From: JABDMD01 sp965203475
GTDB lineage: Bacteria > Pseudomonadota > Gammaproteobacteria > UBA4575
Direction of reading: 5' to 3'
Length of the DNA: 64,000 nt
Assembly (NCBI GenBank): GCA_965203475.1
Contig: OZ241890.1
Coordinates: 1,860,001-1,924,000, forward strand
The position numbers were made by a program, and so were the translations under genes. Positions 49,788 through 58,905 of this stretch are shown here, one piece after another (position 1 is the stretch's first letter; the number at the start of each line of letters is the position of its first letter). Under the pieces are notes generated by a model. That model was not told where the DNA came from, searched no databases, and worked only from the letters and a program-made list of their open reading frames with translations.

Positions 49788-50447
49788 TTACTGATGACCG
49801 TAAATTAGCATATGCCGATCACTGATTTGTTCAATTTTAAGTCGATTAAGGCCTGCTTGGGACAATTGATCTGCAACTTCTTCCAATGTAAAAGCAGCCA
49901 ATAAGGAATTGTAAAAATCCCGTTGTAAAATTTCGGGCTCATTTGAGGCGTAATGATTCACCATTTCTTGTGCCTGTTGTTGTGAAGTGGGTCTAAATAA
50001 ATCAGCAATAAAGATCGCGGTAGATTCTGACGCGAATTTATCAATACAGTTCCATAAATCTCCTGGTTCATGCAAATGATGTAGCAGGCTATTTGAAATA
50101 ATTGCCTGATAAGGTGCATTCAATGCATTACAGTCTTTTAATGTACAACAATGCAGGGTGATGACCGATTGCAAATCATACTGCTTAATTTGCAACTGAG
50201 CTTGCTTTAACATTTCAGGTGCGGCATCCACTGCATCAATTTGGCTGTGTGAAAACAATTTAGCAAATCGAATCGAAATATCAGCAGTGCCACAACCTAA
50301 ATCTACTATCGTACTCGGCTGTACATCTGGAAATACTCTGGAAAAATGTTGCACGATTTCACTATGTGCTGCTTCGAAATCAGCATTGGCATAGGCCTGA
50401 ACCTGTAGTGGATCATTCATTAACTCGGGTTCAGGCTGGCGTTGCAT
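49788..50447 (-). CDS. Class I SAM-dependent methyltransferase
   Basis: The 219-aa product has SAM motif I VDLGCGTADISIR, an acidic end of strand 2 in IDAVDAAPEML, and motif IV-like AIISNSLLHHLHEP. It is a small methyltransferase of the type 11/25 class. The substrate cannot be told from sequence. It begins four bases after the lysA stop and is followed by the CoA-binding gene after 8, so these are one operon with lysA. Confidence 0.85.
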   Translation of the reverse strand: MQRQPEPELMNDPLQVQAYANADFEAAHSEIVQHFSRVFPDVQPSTIVDLGCGTADISIRFAKLFSHSQIDAVDAAPEMLKQAQLQIKQYDLQSVITLHCCTLKDCNALNAPYQAIISNSLLHHLHEPGDLWNCIDKFASESTAIFIADLFRPTSQQQAQEMVNHYASNEPEILQRDFYNSLLAAFTLEEVADQLSQAGLNRLKIEQISDRHMLIYGHQ

Positions 50448-50451
50448 GAGG

Positions 50452-51696
50452 TTAGGGAATAATTTCGTTTTCCATCAATTGATCGAATGTATCGCGTTTG
50501 CGAATCAGATAAGACTGATCTCCATCCACTAATATTTCTGCAGCGCGCAAACGAGAATTGTAATTACTCGACATCACAGCGCCATAGGCACCTACTGCAT
50601 ATACGGCTAGCAGACTGCCTTCTTGGACCCGAAGCGAACGTAATTGACCCAAAAAGTCACCTGTTTCACACACCGGCCCCACCACATCATAGAGATTGGA
50701 GTCGATTGGTACTTGCTCCACTTCTCGGATTTCGTGATGTGCAGAATAAAGTGATGGACGAATTAAATCATTCATGCCCGCATCAACTAATGCAAAATTT
50801 TTGTCTTGTGTAGTTTTTAAATGTTCCACTTTTGTTAATAAAACACCCGCTTCACCGACAATAGAGCGACCGGGTTCTAAAATGAGTTGCAGATTTCTAT
50901 TCTGCATAAAGGGCTCAAGCACAGCCGCATACTCTGATTCTGTAGGAACTTGATCATTCTCAGAATATTGAATGCCCAAGCCACCGCCAATATCGATATG
51001 TTGAATCTGTATGCCCTGTCCTTGCAGTTTATCCACCAATTCAAAAATTTTTTCAAAACAACTTTCAAACGGAGACAAATCTAACAATTGCGAACCAATA
51101 TGGCAGTCCACTCCTATGGCATTTAAATGCGAGCATTGTTCAATGTGTTGATACAACGCTATGGCCTGCTCAATATCGACACCAAATTTATTTTCTTTCA
51201 ATCCAGTAGATATATACGGGTGTGTCGTTGCATCCACATCTGGATTTACACGCAAAGATACATTGGTCTGCTGATCCATTTCTTTAGTGATTGCATCGAT
51301 ACGCAAAAGCTCGGCTTCGGATTCAATATTGAAACAATGGATGCCCATCACCAGTGCGCGCCGAATTTCATCACCGCGCTTGGCTACACCTGAGAACACG
51401 ACTTTTTTCACATCACCACCGGCACGAATTACGCGCTCTAATTCACCAATGGAAACAATGTCAAATCCAGCGCCTAAATTGGCCAACATGTTTAGAATGG
51501 CGAGATTAGAATTAGCTTTCACCGCATAACAAATTTGAGTTGGCCATTTGTTAAATGCTTGGGCTAAATTATTATAGTTGTGTTCAATAAGGCCTTTTGA
51601 ATATACATAACAAGGTGTGCCGTAAGCATTTGCCAGCTTCAACAAATTTACATCTTCTGCATACAACAGATCGTTACGATATTGAAATGGATTCAT
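50452..51696 (-). CDS. lysA: Diaminopimelate decarboxylase
   Basis: LysA makes lysine from meso-diaminopimelate. The 414-aa PLP enzyme has its cofactor Lys in CYAVKANSN (about residue 60), and HIDIGGGLGIQYSEND, EPGRSIVGEAG and GPVCETGDFL. The order of motifs and the length are standard. It is the first full enzyme gene of a minus-strand cluster leading to dapF and xerC, with the tiny lptM-like gene 43 bases upstream, as in Pseudomonas. Confidence 0.97.
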   Translation of the reverse strand: MNPFQYRNDLLYAEDVNLLKLANAYGTPCYVYSKGLIEHNYNNLAQAFNKWPTQICYAVKANSNLAILNMLANLGAGFDIVSIGELERVIRAGGDVKKVVFSGVAKRGDEIRRALVMGIHCFNIESEAELLRIDAITKEMDQQTNVSLRVNPDVDATTHPYISTGLKENKFGVDIEQAIALYQHIEQCSHLNAIGVDCHIGSQLLDLSPFESCFEKIFELVDKLQGQGIQIQHIDIGGGLGIQYSENDQVPTESEYAAVLEPFMQNRNLQLILEPGRSIVGEAGVLLTKVEHLKTTQDKNFALVDAGMNDLIRPSLYSAHHEIREVEQVPIDSNLYDVVGPVCETGDFLGQLRSLRVQEGSLLAVYAVGAYGAVMSSNYNSRLRAAEILVDGDQSYLIRKRDTFDQLMENEIIP

Positions 51697-51739
51697 CGTG
51701 CTTACATATAACCCAGCTTAGTGCAAAGGTGTTTAGCGC

Positions 51740-51880
51740 TTAAGATTGGGATTGATCTTTGGATTTTTGTTTAGGATCATCTTCCGGTAAAAATAGGTCA
51801 CCGGTTTGGCCACAGGAAGCCATAGCGCTAGTACATAGCACTACAAAAACGAAACTAAAAACATGCATGCGTGTAACCAT
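51740..51880 (-). CDS. lptM: LptM/LppL-like small lipoprotein
   Basis: A 46-aa frame runs from ATG at 51880 to TAA at 51740-51742. It has a hydrophobic signal (HVFSFVFVVLCTSAM), a lipobox-like MASC, then CGQTGDLFLPEDD, which is the hallmark of LptM (YifL/LppL) lipoproteins, followed by a short polar tail. LptM assists maturation of the LptDE lipopolysaccharide translocon in E. coli. The place directly before lysA-dapF is conserved. The Met at position -3 of the lipobox is unusual. Confidence 0.85.
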   Translation of the reverse strand: MVTRMHVFSFVFVVLCTSAMASCGQTGDLFLPEDDPKQKSKDQSQS

Positions 51881-51928
51881 AAGCTAATATTGTATAGAGT
51901 TCGCGAACAATAAACTATTCAAAACCTG

Positions 51929-52603
51929 ATGCTGGAATTCATTCAAATCGAGACACATGAAAACCCAGATTGTGCTGTCATTTGGCTACATGGATTAGGC
52001 GCCAATGGTAATGATTTTGTTCCCATCATTCCTGAGCTAAATTTACCAAATGATTTTCGTGCCCGATTTATATTTCCTCATGCGCCGATACAGCCAGTGT
52101 CTTTAAATAATGGTATGCACATGCCTGCCTGGTATGACTTGTATGGCCTAGATATGGATAGTAAAGAAGATCGAGTTGGGCTAGAGAAAGTTACGGTCGA
52201 GATCGACCAACTCATTGAGCACCAAATAGAGTCTGGCATTGAATCTAAGCGAATCGTACTGGCAGGATTTTCACAAGGAGGTGCACTTACATTGTATGCA
52301 GGACTAAGCTATGCAGGCCGTCATGAAAAACCACTAGCAGGACTGCTTGCTTTATCTTGCTATCTACCCCTGCACCACGAGCTCAAAAGCTATGCCGCGC
52401 ATAGTGAGAAATCCTTATCCATTCATTTAGCCCATGGAACTTTTGATGATGTAGTGCCCATTGAGTTTTCCAAAATTGCTTACCAGTGTTTACAGCAAAT
52501 GGATTTTGCCATTGAATGGAAAGAGTATCCCTGTGCACATACCGTTTGTGCAGAGCAACTAAATGATATTCAAAAATGGTTAATCGCTTGTTTGAAATAC
52601 TAA
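51929..52603 (+). CDS. Carboxylesterase/phospholipase family alpha/beta hydrolase
   Basis: The 224-aa product matches the EstB-like carboxylesterase family. It has CAVIWLHGLGANGNDFVPI (oxyanion region) and the nucleophile elbow GFSQGGALTLY. The acid Asp is in LAHGTFDDVVP and the His in YPCAHTVC. Substrates are short acyl esters, and deacylation of proteins is possible. Its stop codon overlaps the convergent argH stop by four bases. Confidence 0.92.
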   Translation: MLEFIQIETHENPDCAVIWLHGLGANGNDFVPIIPELNLPNDFRARFIFPHAPIQPVSLNNGMHMPAWYDLYGLDMDSKEDRVGLEKVTVEIDQLIEHQIESGIESKRIVLAGFSQGGALTLYAGLSYAGRHEKPLAGLLALSCYLPLHHELKSYAAHSEKSLSIHLAHGTFDDVVPIEFSKIAYQCLQQMDFAIEWKEYPCAHTVCAEQLNDIQKWLIACLKY

Positions 52604-53997
52604 GCTTTAAAGTTTTTTAAACGCTCTACAGCCAATTTAAGTTGTTTGGCGACTTGTTTCGGTGAGGTACCCCCATAGGTGTTTTTAGAAGCAACGGAGC
52701 CCTGCGGTGATAGCACATCATATACATCATCGTTAATAGAAGGGCTAAATTTTTGTAATTCATCCAATCTTAATTCATCAAGTTTTTTATTTTGTGCAAT
52801 GGCATATTGCACAGTCTTGCCAACCACTTCATGTGCATCTCTGAAAGATACTTTCTTTTGCACAAGATAATCCGCTAAATCAGTAGCCGTGGCATAACCT
52901 AGCTGGGCCGCTGCTAATAATTTTTCTTGATTCACTTGTATATGAGGAATCATATTGGCAAATGCCAACACGCAATCATGCGTGGTATCAATGCTGTCAA
53001 ACAATGGCTCCTTATCTTCCTGGTTATCCTTGTTATAGGCCAGAGGCTGACTTTTCATTAAGGTCAACAGTGCCATTAAGTTCGCATACACACGTGCAGT
53101 TTTCCCACGCACCAATTCGGGCACGTCGGGATTTTTTTTCTGCGGCATAATGGATGAGCCCGTACAGAATCGATCAGGTAACTCAATAAAATTAAATTGT
53201 GCAGAAGTCCAAAACACCATTTCTTCTGCCATGCGCGACAGGTGAGAAAATAATATTGCTGCAAAAGCACAAAACTCAATCGCAAAATCTCGATCACTCA
53301 CTGCATCTAAACTGTTATGGCAAAGCTCAGTAAAACCAAGTTCTTTTGCAACAAAATCTCTATCTAAATCAAAACTACTGCCTGCCAGCGCAGCAGCACC
53401 CAATGGCGAAATATTTGTACTGTTTCTACATTGTTGTAAACGTGTTCGGTCACGATGAATCATCTCAAACCAAGCCAACATGTGATGACCAAAGGTTATC
53501 ACTTGCGCGGTTTGCAAATGTGTAAACCCCGGCATGATGGTATTTACTTCTTTATTCGCAAGCCCAAGAATAGCTTTTTGCAAGGTTTCAAGTTGCGAGT
53601 CTAAAGCGTCAATTGCTTCACGCAAATACAAACGCACATCTGTAATGACCTGATCATTACGCGATCTTCCGGTATGTATTCGTTTACCAAGATCCCCTAC
53701 AATTTCGGTTAATCTCGCTTCAATATTCATATGCACATCTTCTAAAGCCGCATCCCAATTGAACTCTCCATTTTCGATTTCCAATTCAATTTGATTAAGA
53801 GCTTTTAATAAGGCTTCACTATCATTACTATTAAGCACACCAATACGCGCAAGCATTTGAGCATGCACTTTAGAACCTTGTATATCTTGCTTATAAAGGC
53901 GTTTATCGAAACCAACAGAGGCATTAAATTGTTCTACGAACTCATCTGTTGCTTCCGTAAACCGGCCACCCCATAACTTTGAGCTTTTATCTTTCAT
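52600..53997 (-). CDS. argH: Argininosuccinate lyase
   Basis: ArgH yields arginine and fumarate in the last step of arginine synthesis. From the ATG at 53997 (KDKSSKLWGGRFTE) the product is 465 aa, the normal length. The frame to 54099 adds 34 residues that overlap algZ. Signatures are HTGRSRNDQV, the TAQVITFGHHMLAW stretch and the superfamily loop GSSIMPQKKNPD. It is divergent from algZ with 73 bases between starts, the same order as in Pseudomonas. Confidence 0.97.
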   Translation of the reverse strand: MKDKSSKLWGGRFTEATDEFVEQFNASVGFDKRLYKQDIQGSKVHAQMLARIGVLNSNDSEALLKALNQIELEIENGEFNWDAALEDVHMNIEARLTEIVGDLGKRIHTGRSRNDQVITDVRLYLREAIDALDSQLETLQKAILGLANKEVNTIMPGFTHLQTAQVITFGHHMLAWFEMIHRDRTRLQQCRNSTNISPLGAAALAGSSFDLDRDFVAKELGFTELCHNSLDAVSDRDFAIEFCAFAAILFSHLSRMAEEMVFWTSAQFNFIELPDRFCTGSSIMPQKKNPDVPELVRGKTARVYANLMALLTLMKSQPLAYNKDNQEDKEPLFDSIDTTHDCVLAFANMIPHIQVNQEKLLAAAQLGYATATDLADYLVQKKVSFRDAHEVVGKTVQYAIAQNKKLDELRLDELQKFSPSINDDVYDVLSPQGSVASKNTYGGTSPKQVAKQLKLAVERLKNFKA

Positions 53998-54070
53998 TAC
54001 TCGAGTACTTAACAACAAAGTAGCAGTATAACACCAGCCTCGAATTAGACGACGTATAAGCACTGCATAC

Positions 54071-55159
54071 ATGGCGGACCTTAAAGAAGAAAACAACACA
54101 AAAAACTCTGAAGCAGAAATTGCGGAACGAACTTTTCTGCCAGATTTTTGTAACTCGCGAGTTATATTTCTGGTAATTCTGATTGCGCAATTACTAGCAT
54201 GGATATTAACGCTGGCCGGAGGTACAAGTCGCAGTGACTTTTGGGTGTATCTTGCTCTTGTCTCACTCTTTATAACCTGGATTGCCTTGGGTAATATTTT
54301 GGTTTTATGTGTGAGTCGCCGCTTTTTACAAAAAGCACATCCAATCGTAACCTCACTCAGTTATTACGTGTTGAGCTTAAGTGTCACATTCATTGTGTCG
54401 GTAGTCGCCATTTGGTTCACTCCTTCGGAAAATATTCAGTCCGCATTATTACCAAGTTTATTAAGTAGTGACTTCTTAATAAGAAATATGGCCATTAGTG
54501 CCATCGTATCTGCCGTGGCATTGCGTTACTTTTATATACAGCACCAATGGAAATCAAATATACAGGTGGAGGCCAAGTCCAGAATTCAGGCACTTCAAGC
54601 AAGAATACGTCCGCATTTTCTATTTAATAGTATGAATACGATTGCAAGCCTTACGCATACTCGCCCCGAGTTGGCTGAAAAAGCGGTGGAAGATTTAGCC
54701 GACTTATTTCGCGCCTCATTAGGGCACCAAGATAAAGTCACCTTGGAAGAAGAACTAAATTTCACCAAACGTTATATCAATATGGAGAAGCTGCGTTTGG
54801 GTAAACGACTTAAAGTTGAATTAAAAATAGAAGAAGGTATAAGCTTCAAGACTCAGGTACCAGCCCTTATATTGCAACCGATAGTGGAAAACGCTATTTA
54901 CCATGGAGTAGAGCCTTTAACACAAGGCGGCACCGTAAATATTGACATAACATCCTCAGAACATGACTTATACCTTACTATTAGTAACCCGGTAGGTGAT
55001 ATAAATATTGACCAAAAACGTCCGGGCAATAAAATGGCGCAAGACAATATTAAACAACGGTTACAATTAGCGTATGGTGACTTCAGTAAAATGGAAATAC
55101 GCCATGCACAGGGTTTTTACACGGTTTCATTTAACATTCCTATTGAGGCAGATGTATGA
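54071..55159 (+). CDS. algZ: LytS/AlgZ-type sensor histidine kinase
   Basis: The 362-aa protein has four membrane segments (about 30-50, 58-80, 93-115 and 137-155) and a His_kinase domain of the LytS class. The phosphoacceptor is in QARIRPHFLFNSMNTIASL, and the ATPase part has VPALILQPIVENAIYHG and DNIKQRLQLAYG. It is not a classical HATPase-HAMP kinase. Its stop overlaps the algR start, forming an algZ-algR pair as in Pseudomonas, where it controls alginate and pili. The targets here are unknown. Confidence 0.92.
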   Translation: MADLKEENNTKNSEAEIAERTFLPDFCNSRVIFLVILIAQLLAWILTLAGGTSRSDFWVYLALVSLFITWIALGNILVLCVSRRFLQKAHPIVTSLSYYVLSLSVTFIVSVVAIWFTPSENIQSALLPSLLSSDFLIRNMAISAIVSAVALRYFYIQHQWKSNIQVEAKSRIQALQARIRPHFLFNSMNTIASLTHTRPELAEKAVEDLADLFRASLGHQDKVTLEEELNFTKRYINMEKLRLGKRLKVELKIEEGISFKTQVPALILQPIVENAIYHGVEPLTQGGTVNIDITSSEHDLYLTISNPVGDINIDQKRPGNKMAQDNIKQRLQLAYGDFSKMEIRHAQGFYTVSFNIPIEADV

Positions 55160-55887
55160 AAGTATTGATCGTAGATGACGAAGCTCCGGCACGTGATCGT
55201 CTAGCACATATGCTCACCAGCATAGATGACGTACAAGCGGCGGGCGAAGCAAGCAATGGTATTGAGGCTGTAGAAATGGTGCAGTCTGCAAGACCAGATG
55301 TAGTACTCATGGATATTCGTATGCCGGGCATGGATGGTTTGGAAGCAGCCAGACATCTAACAGAAATGGACGAGCCTCCTGCCATTATTTTCACAACTGC
55401 CTACAGTGAACATGCATTAGAAGCCTTTGATACTTCAGCCGTAGGTTATTTAGTAAAACCTGTACGTCAGGAAAAACTAGAGACATCTATTGCTCGCGCA
55501 AAAAAATTAACCAAGGCGCAAATTGCTACTCTTAATCAAGAAACCAACACACAAGGTCGTAGTCATATTTGTGCTCGCATTCGTGGAAATCTTGAATTAA
55601 TTCCCGTCGATGAAATTTTATATTTCCAAGCCGACCAAAAATACATCACGGTCCGCCATCTTGGTGGAGAAGTATTGATTGAAGACGCATTGAAAAATCT
55701 TGAAAACGAATTTGAAGGCAAATTAATTCGAATTCACCGCAATGCATTGGTTAGCACCAGTTTTGTAAGCGGCATGGAAAAAAATCAGGATGGTCGTTTT
55801 GTTGTGACTTTCCGGGAAATTGAAGATCGTCTGGAAATTAGCAGAAGGCATGTTGCGGAAGTACGTAAGTTCTTAAAATCTCGATAA
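55156..55887 (+). CDS. algR: LytTR-family response regulator, AlgR-like
   Basis: The 243-aa product has a receiver domain with VLIVDDEAPARDRL, the phospho-Asp in VVLMDIRMPGMDG (about residue 54) and the conserved Lys in VGYLVKPV. A LytTR DNA-binding domain occupies about 145-243 (YFQADQKYITVRHLGGEV, IRIHRNALVS). It overlaps algZ by four bases. The 183-base gap to hemC (55888-56070) shows nothing I can name. Confidence 0.95.
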   Translation: MKVLIVDDEAPARDRLAHMLTSIDDVQAAGEASNGIEAVEMVQSARPDVVLMDIRMPGMDGLEAARHLTEMDEPPAIIFTTAYSEHALEAFDTSAVGYLVKPVRQEKLETSIARAKKLTKAQIATLNQETNTQGRSHICARIRGNLELIPVDEILYFQADQKYITVRHLGGEVLIEDALKNLENEFEGKLIRIHRNALVSTSFVSGMEKNQDGRFVVTFREIEDRLEISRRHVAEVRKFLKSR

Positions 55888-56070
55888 CGAATTCTGATTT
55901 ATAGAGATATGTCGTTAAAGTCGGATTCAGAATGCTCATGTATGCGTTTATACACTCCGCTTCTTCATCGTCCTTTGCCTAATCTCGCAGATAAATCAGT
56001 ATTCGTTTAGTTTCACCATCAATCATAAAATGTCTTTCCTTATTTTTAGATAAGGAAATTTAAACCGATT

Positions 56071-56985
56071 GTGCATATAAAAATAGCAACACGAAAAAGT
56101 GCGCTTGCCCTATGGCAAGCTGAGGAAGTTGCGCACTTACTATGTGCTGCACATAACGATGTTTCAACTGAATTGGTGAAAATGACCACTACCGGTGATC
56201 AACTTTTAAAAGAGTCACTCGCTACCCAAGGGGGGAAAGGTTTATTTGTTAAAGAGCTAGAACGCGGCCTCATGGACCACAGTGCCGACATCGCCGTACA
56301 TTCGATGAAAGATGTACCGATCGAGCTACCCAGAGGCTTACACGTACCTGTTATTTTAGAGCGAGAAAATCCGTGCGATGCTTTTGTGTCAAATGATTAT
56401 GCTTCACTGGATGAACTTCCTGAAAATGCCATTATAGGAACTGCAAGTTCACGGCGCGCATGTCAATTGAAAGCTTGTTACCCGAAACTAGAGATTAAAT
56501 TATTACGTGGCAATGTAAACACACGTTTAGCGAAACTGGATGCTGGCGAATATGACGCCATCATTCTTGCGGTAGCCGGATTAAAGCGCTTAGGATTCTC
56601 TGATCGCATACGCTCTACAATAAGTACCGAAGATTCACTGCCTGCAATTGGGCAGGGTGCAATCGGTATTGAATGTCGTGCGGATGACAGCAGTGTACAA
56701 ACCCTCATTGAGCCACTTAATCATGTTGATACCAACATTTGTGTTACCGCTGAACGTGCCGTAAGTCAAAGCTTACAAGGTGGGTGTCAGTTGCCCATTG
56801 CCGGATTTGCCGAACTGGGTACGTCTGATATGCGTTTGCGTGCTTTAGTGGGAATGCCTGATGGTAGTAAAATTTGTCGTAGCGAACTACAGGGATCAAC
56901 GTCAAATCCCATTGAATTGGGACAACAAGTCGCTGAAGACTTACGCAAACAAGGTGCGGAAGAAATTCTAGCGGCCTTACAATAA
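56071..56985 (+). CDS. hemC: Porphobilinogen deaminase
   Basis: HemC polymerises four porphobilinogens to hydroxymethylbilane. The 304-aa product begins with GTG at 56071 (HIKIATRKSALALWQ). It has the catalytic Asp region HSMKDVPIELP, the SSRRACQL motif and the cofactor-binding Cys239 in LQGGCQLPIAG. It opens a hemC-hemD-hemX-hemY run in the same order as Pseudomonas and E. coli. Confidence 0.97.
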   Translation: MHIKIATRKSALALWQAEEVAHLLCAAHNDVSTELVKMTTTGDQLLKESLATQGGKGLFVKELERGLMDHSADIAVHSMKDVPIELPRGLHVPVILERENPCDAFVSNDYASLDELPENAIIGTASSRRACQLKACYPKLEIKLLRGNVNTRLAKLDAGEYDAIILAVAGLKRLGFSDRIRSTISTEDSLPAIGQGAIGIECRADDSSVQTLIEPLNHVDTNICVTAERAVSQSLQGGCQLPIAGFAELGTSDMRLRALVGMPDGSKICRSELQGSTSNPIELGQQVAEDLRKQGAEEILAALQ

Positions 56986-57054
56986 TCATACTGTCATCCC
57001 GTCGCCTGTAAATTTCTGGCACAATTATTTTTTTTGGCCTAATTTGAATTGCTC

Positions 57055-57828
57055 ATGTTGTTTGCAGATAAGAATATTGTTGTGACTCGTCCACTGGCGC
57101 AGGCACAAAATTTATTTTTACGCTTAGAAAATGATGGGGCAAAGGTAATTCATTTTCCCTGCATTGAAATTTCTGCATCAAGCGAGCAGGCAAAAATTCA
57201 ATCTGTTTTTCAAAGCTTAGAAAAATATAGCTTGGTTATATTTATTAGTAGTAATGCAGCTTATTATGCACAAGAACTTATTAAACAATTTAAACAGAAT
57301 TTTTCTAATTGTAATATTGCAGCCATAGGGCCAGCTACTACAAAAATGCTAGAAGACTTTGGGTATGAAGTCGCCATTGTTCCATCTGCAAAGTTTTCAA
57401 GTGAAGCTTTGTTAGAACTTGAGGCACTGCAAAATGTAAAAGATAAAAACATTTTAATTGTACGTGGTATGGGTGGGCGCGAGACGTTGCGACAGATTTT
57501 GGAAACAAGAGGAGCTAATGTCGAATATGCAGAGGTGTATCAACGTGAAAAACCTTCCAATCGCAGCCCAGTCAATTTAAGTGACTTATCTGTAAACGAA
57601 ACGGCTGTACTACTAAACAGTGTAGACACAGCACAAAATCTGTGGACACTTTGCACAACAAATGAACAAAAGTGGTTAGCAGATGTAAAATATGTTGCAG
57701 GTAATCAGCGTATTGCAGATGCAGCGATTAAAATTGGGTTCGCAAATAACTTTATAATATCGGAAAATCCAAATGATGAATCAATGCTAACGGCATTAAA
57801 AAAATGGGTGCAAACAATTGAACGATAA
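57055..57828 (+). CDS. hemD: Uroporphyrinogen-III synthase
   Basis: HemD closes and inverts hydroxymethylbilane to uroporphyrinogen III. From the ATG at 57055 the product is 257 aa; a TTG at 57049 would add two residues. The sequence is weakly conserved as usual for the family: NIVVTRPLAQAQNLF, FISSNAA, AIGPATTKMLEDFG, and ILIVRGMGGRETL then EVYQREKP. Position between hemC and hemX supports it. It overlaps hemX by 11 bases. Confidence 0.94.
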   Translation: MLFADKNIVVTRPLAQAQNLFLRLENDGAKVIHFPCIEISASSEQAKIQSVFQSLEKYSLVIFISSNAAYYAQELIKQFKQNFSNCNIAAIGPATTKMLEDFGYEVAIVPSAKFSSEALLELEALQNVKDKNILIVRGMGGRETLRQILETRGANVEYAEVYQREKPSNRSPVNLSDLSVNETAVLLNSVDTAQNLWTLCTTNEQKWLADVKYVAGNQRIADAAIKIGFANNFIISENPNDESMLTALKKWVQTIER

Positions 57829-58903
57829 AACTACAGACAATCCCCCCCAGGTATCGAATTCGAATTCATCAAGTGGCTCAGGAAAATTTTTTATTGGCTT
57901 GCTTGCTTTATTAGCTTTGGTTATTTCAGCAGCTGGAATCGCTGGAGGATACTATGGATGGCAACAATTAAACAGACGTATAGATCAGGCGGCGGTAGAT
58001 CGACAAGCCATTTCACATGAAGTCTCTACGATTGATGAAAATGCAAAATTACAAAGTTTTAAAACTCAATTAGAAAAAAATATGACACAACTTGGGCAAC
58101 AGGTTGAGGGTCTTTCGGTAAAATTGCAACAGCAAGCTGATTTACAATCCGAACTCACAGCTTCTGCAGAGGAAACCCTAGCTTATGTAAATCGCAGTCA
58201 ATTAGAATGGGGTTTAAAAGAAGTCGAACATGTATTACGCATGGCGAATCACCGCCTCCATATTGAAGGCGACATTCAAGGCAGCATTGCAGCCCTTAAT
58301 GCAGCCGATCAACGCTTGTTTGAACTGAATGATCCCAGATTATTACCGGTAAGAGCTTCTGTTTCAGAGCAGATCGGCAAACTTAAAAACTTTCCCCATC
58401 CAGACTGGGCGGGCATCAGCCTACAAATTGATAATGTAATTTCCGGTCTTAAAGACAAAGTGATTGATGATGCTAAACAACAACAGCAAGAAAATACTGA
58501 GGAACAAACGCAAACAGAAACGCAGAACGAGCCAGAATCAAGGTGGGATATATTTGTAAATAATATTAAAGACACCATCAATAATTCTGTCACGGTCACT
58601 CGTGAAGAACAAAATCTTAAAGTTTTTATTAGCCAACAAGAAAAACAACAAGCGTATGAGTTTTTACGCACCAAATTATTAGGTGCTAAATATGCTGTAA
58701 CTAGTCACGATAATGAAAGTTATCACCGAGAACTAGAAGCTGCTCTTGCCTGGTTGGAGAATACAAATTCACTAAAAAATCCTGCAAGCCTAAGGCCAGA
58801 AATTGAAGCTCTAAATTCCTATGATTTAGAGCCAGAGCTACCAAATATTACGGATGCAAACACAGCCTTACAGGAAGTAATTGAGAACATCGAAAATAAC
58901 TAG
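57818..58903 (+). CDS. hemX: HemX membrane protein
   Basis: The 361-aa product is annotated in relatives as a uroporphyrinogen-III C-methyltransferase but lacks that catalytic domain. It has one membrane segment at about 26-48, a long coiled coil (about 50-115) and the HemX core with EVEHVLRMANHRLHIEGD (as KEVEHVLRMANHRL) and AAL-NAADQRL. A Gln/Glu-rich insert (QQQQENTEEQTQTETQ) lies at about 222-240. The start is TTG at 57818, overlapping hemD by 11 bases. It ends two bases before hemY. Confidence 0.92.
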   Translation: MNDKTTDNPPQVSNSNSSSGSGKFFIGLLALLALVISAAGIAGGYYGWQQLNRRIDQAAVDRQAISHEVSTIDENAKLQSFKTQLEKNMTQLGQQVEGLSVKLQQQADLQSELTASAEETLAYVNRSQLEWGLKEVEHVLRMANHRLHIEGDIQGSIAALNAADQRLFELNDPRLLPVRASVSEQIGKLKNFPHPDWAGISLQIDNVISGLKDKVIDDAKQQQQENTEEQTQTETQNEPESRWDIFVNNIKDTINNSVTVTREEQNLKVFISQQEKQQAYEFLRTKLLGAKYAVTSHDNESYHRELEAALAWLENTNSLKNPASLRPEIEALNSYDLEPELPNITDANTALQEVIENIENN

Positions 58904-58905
58904 AA

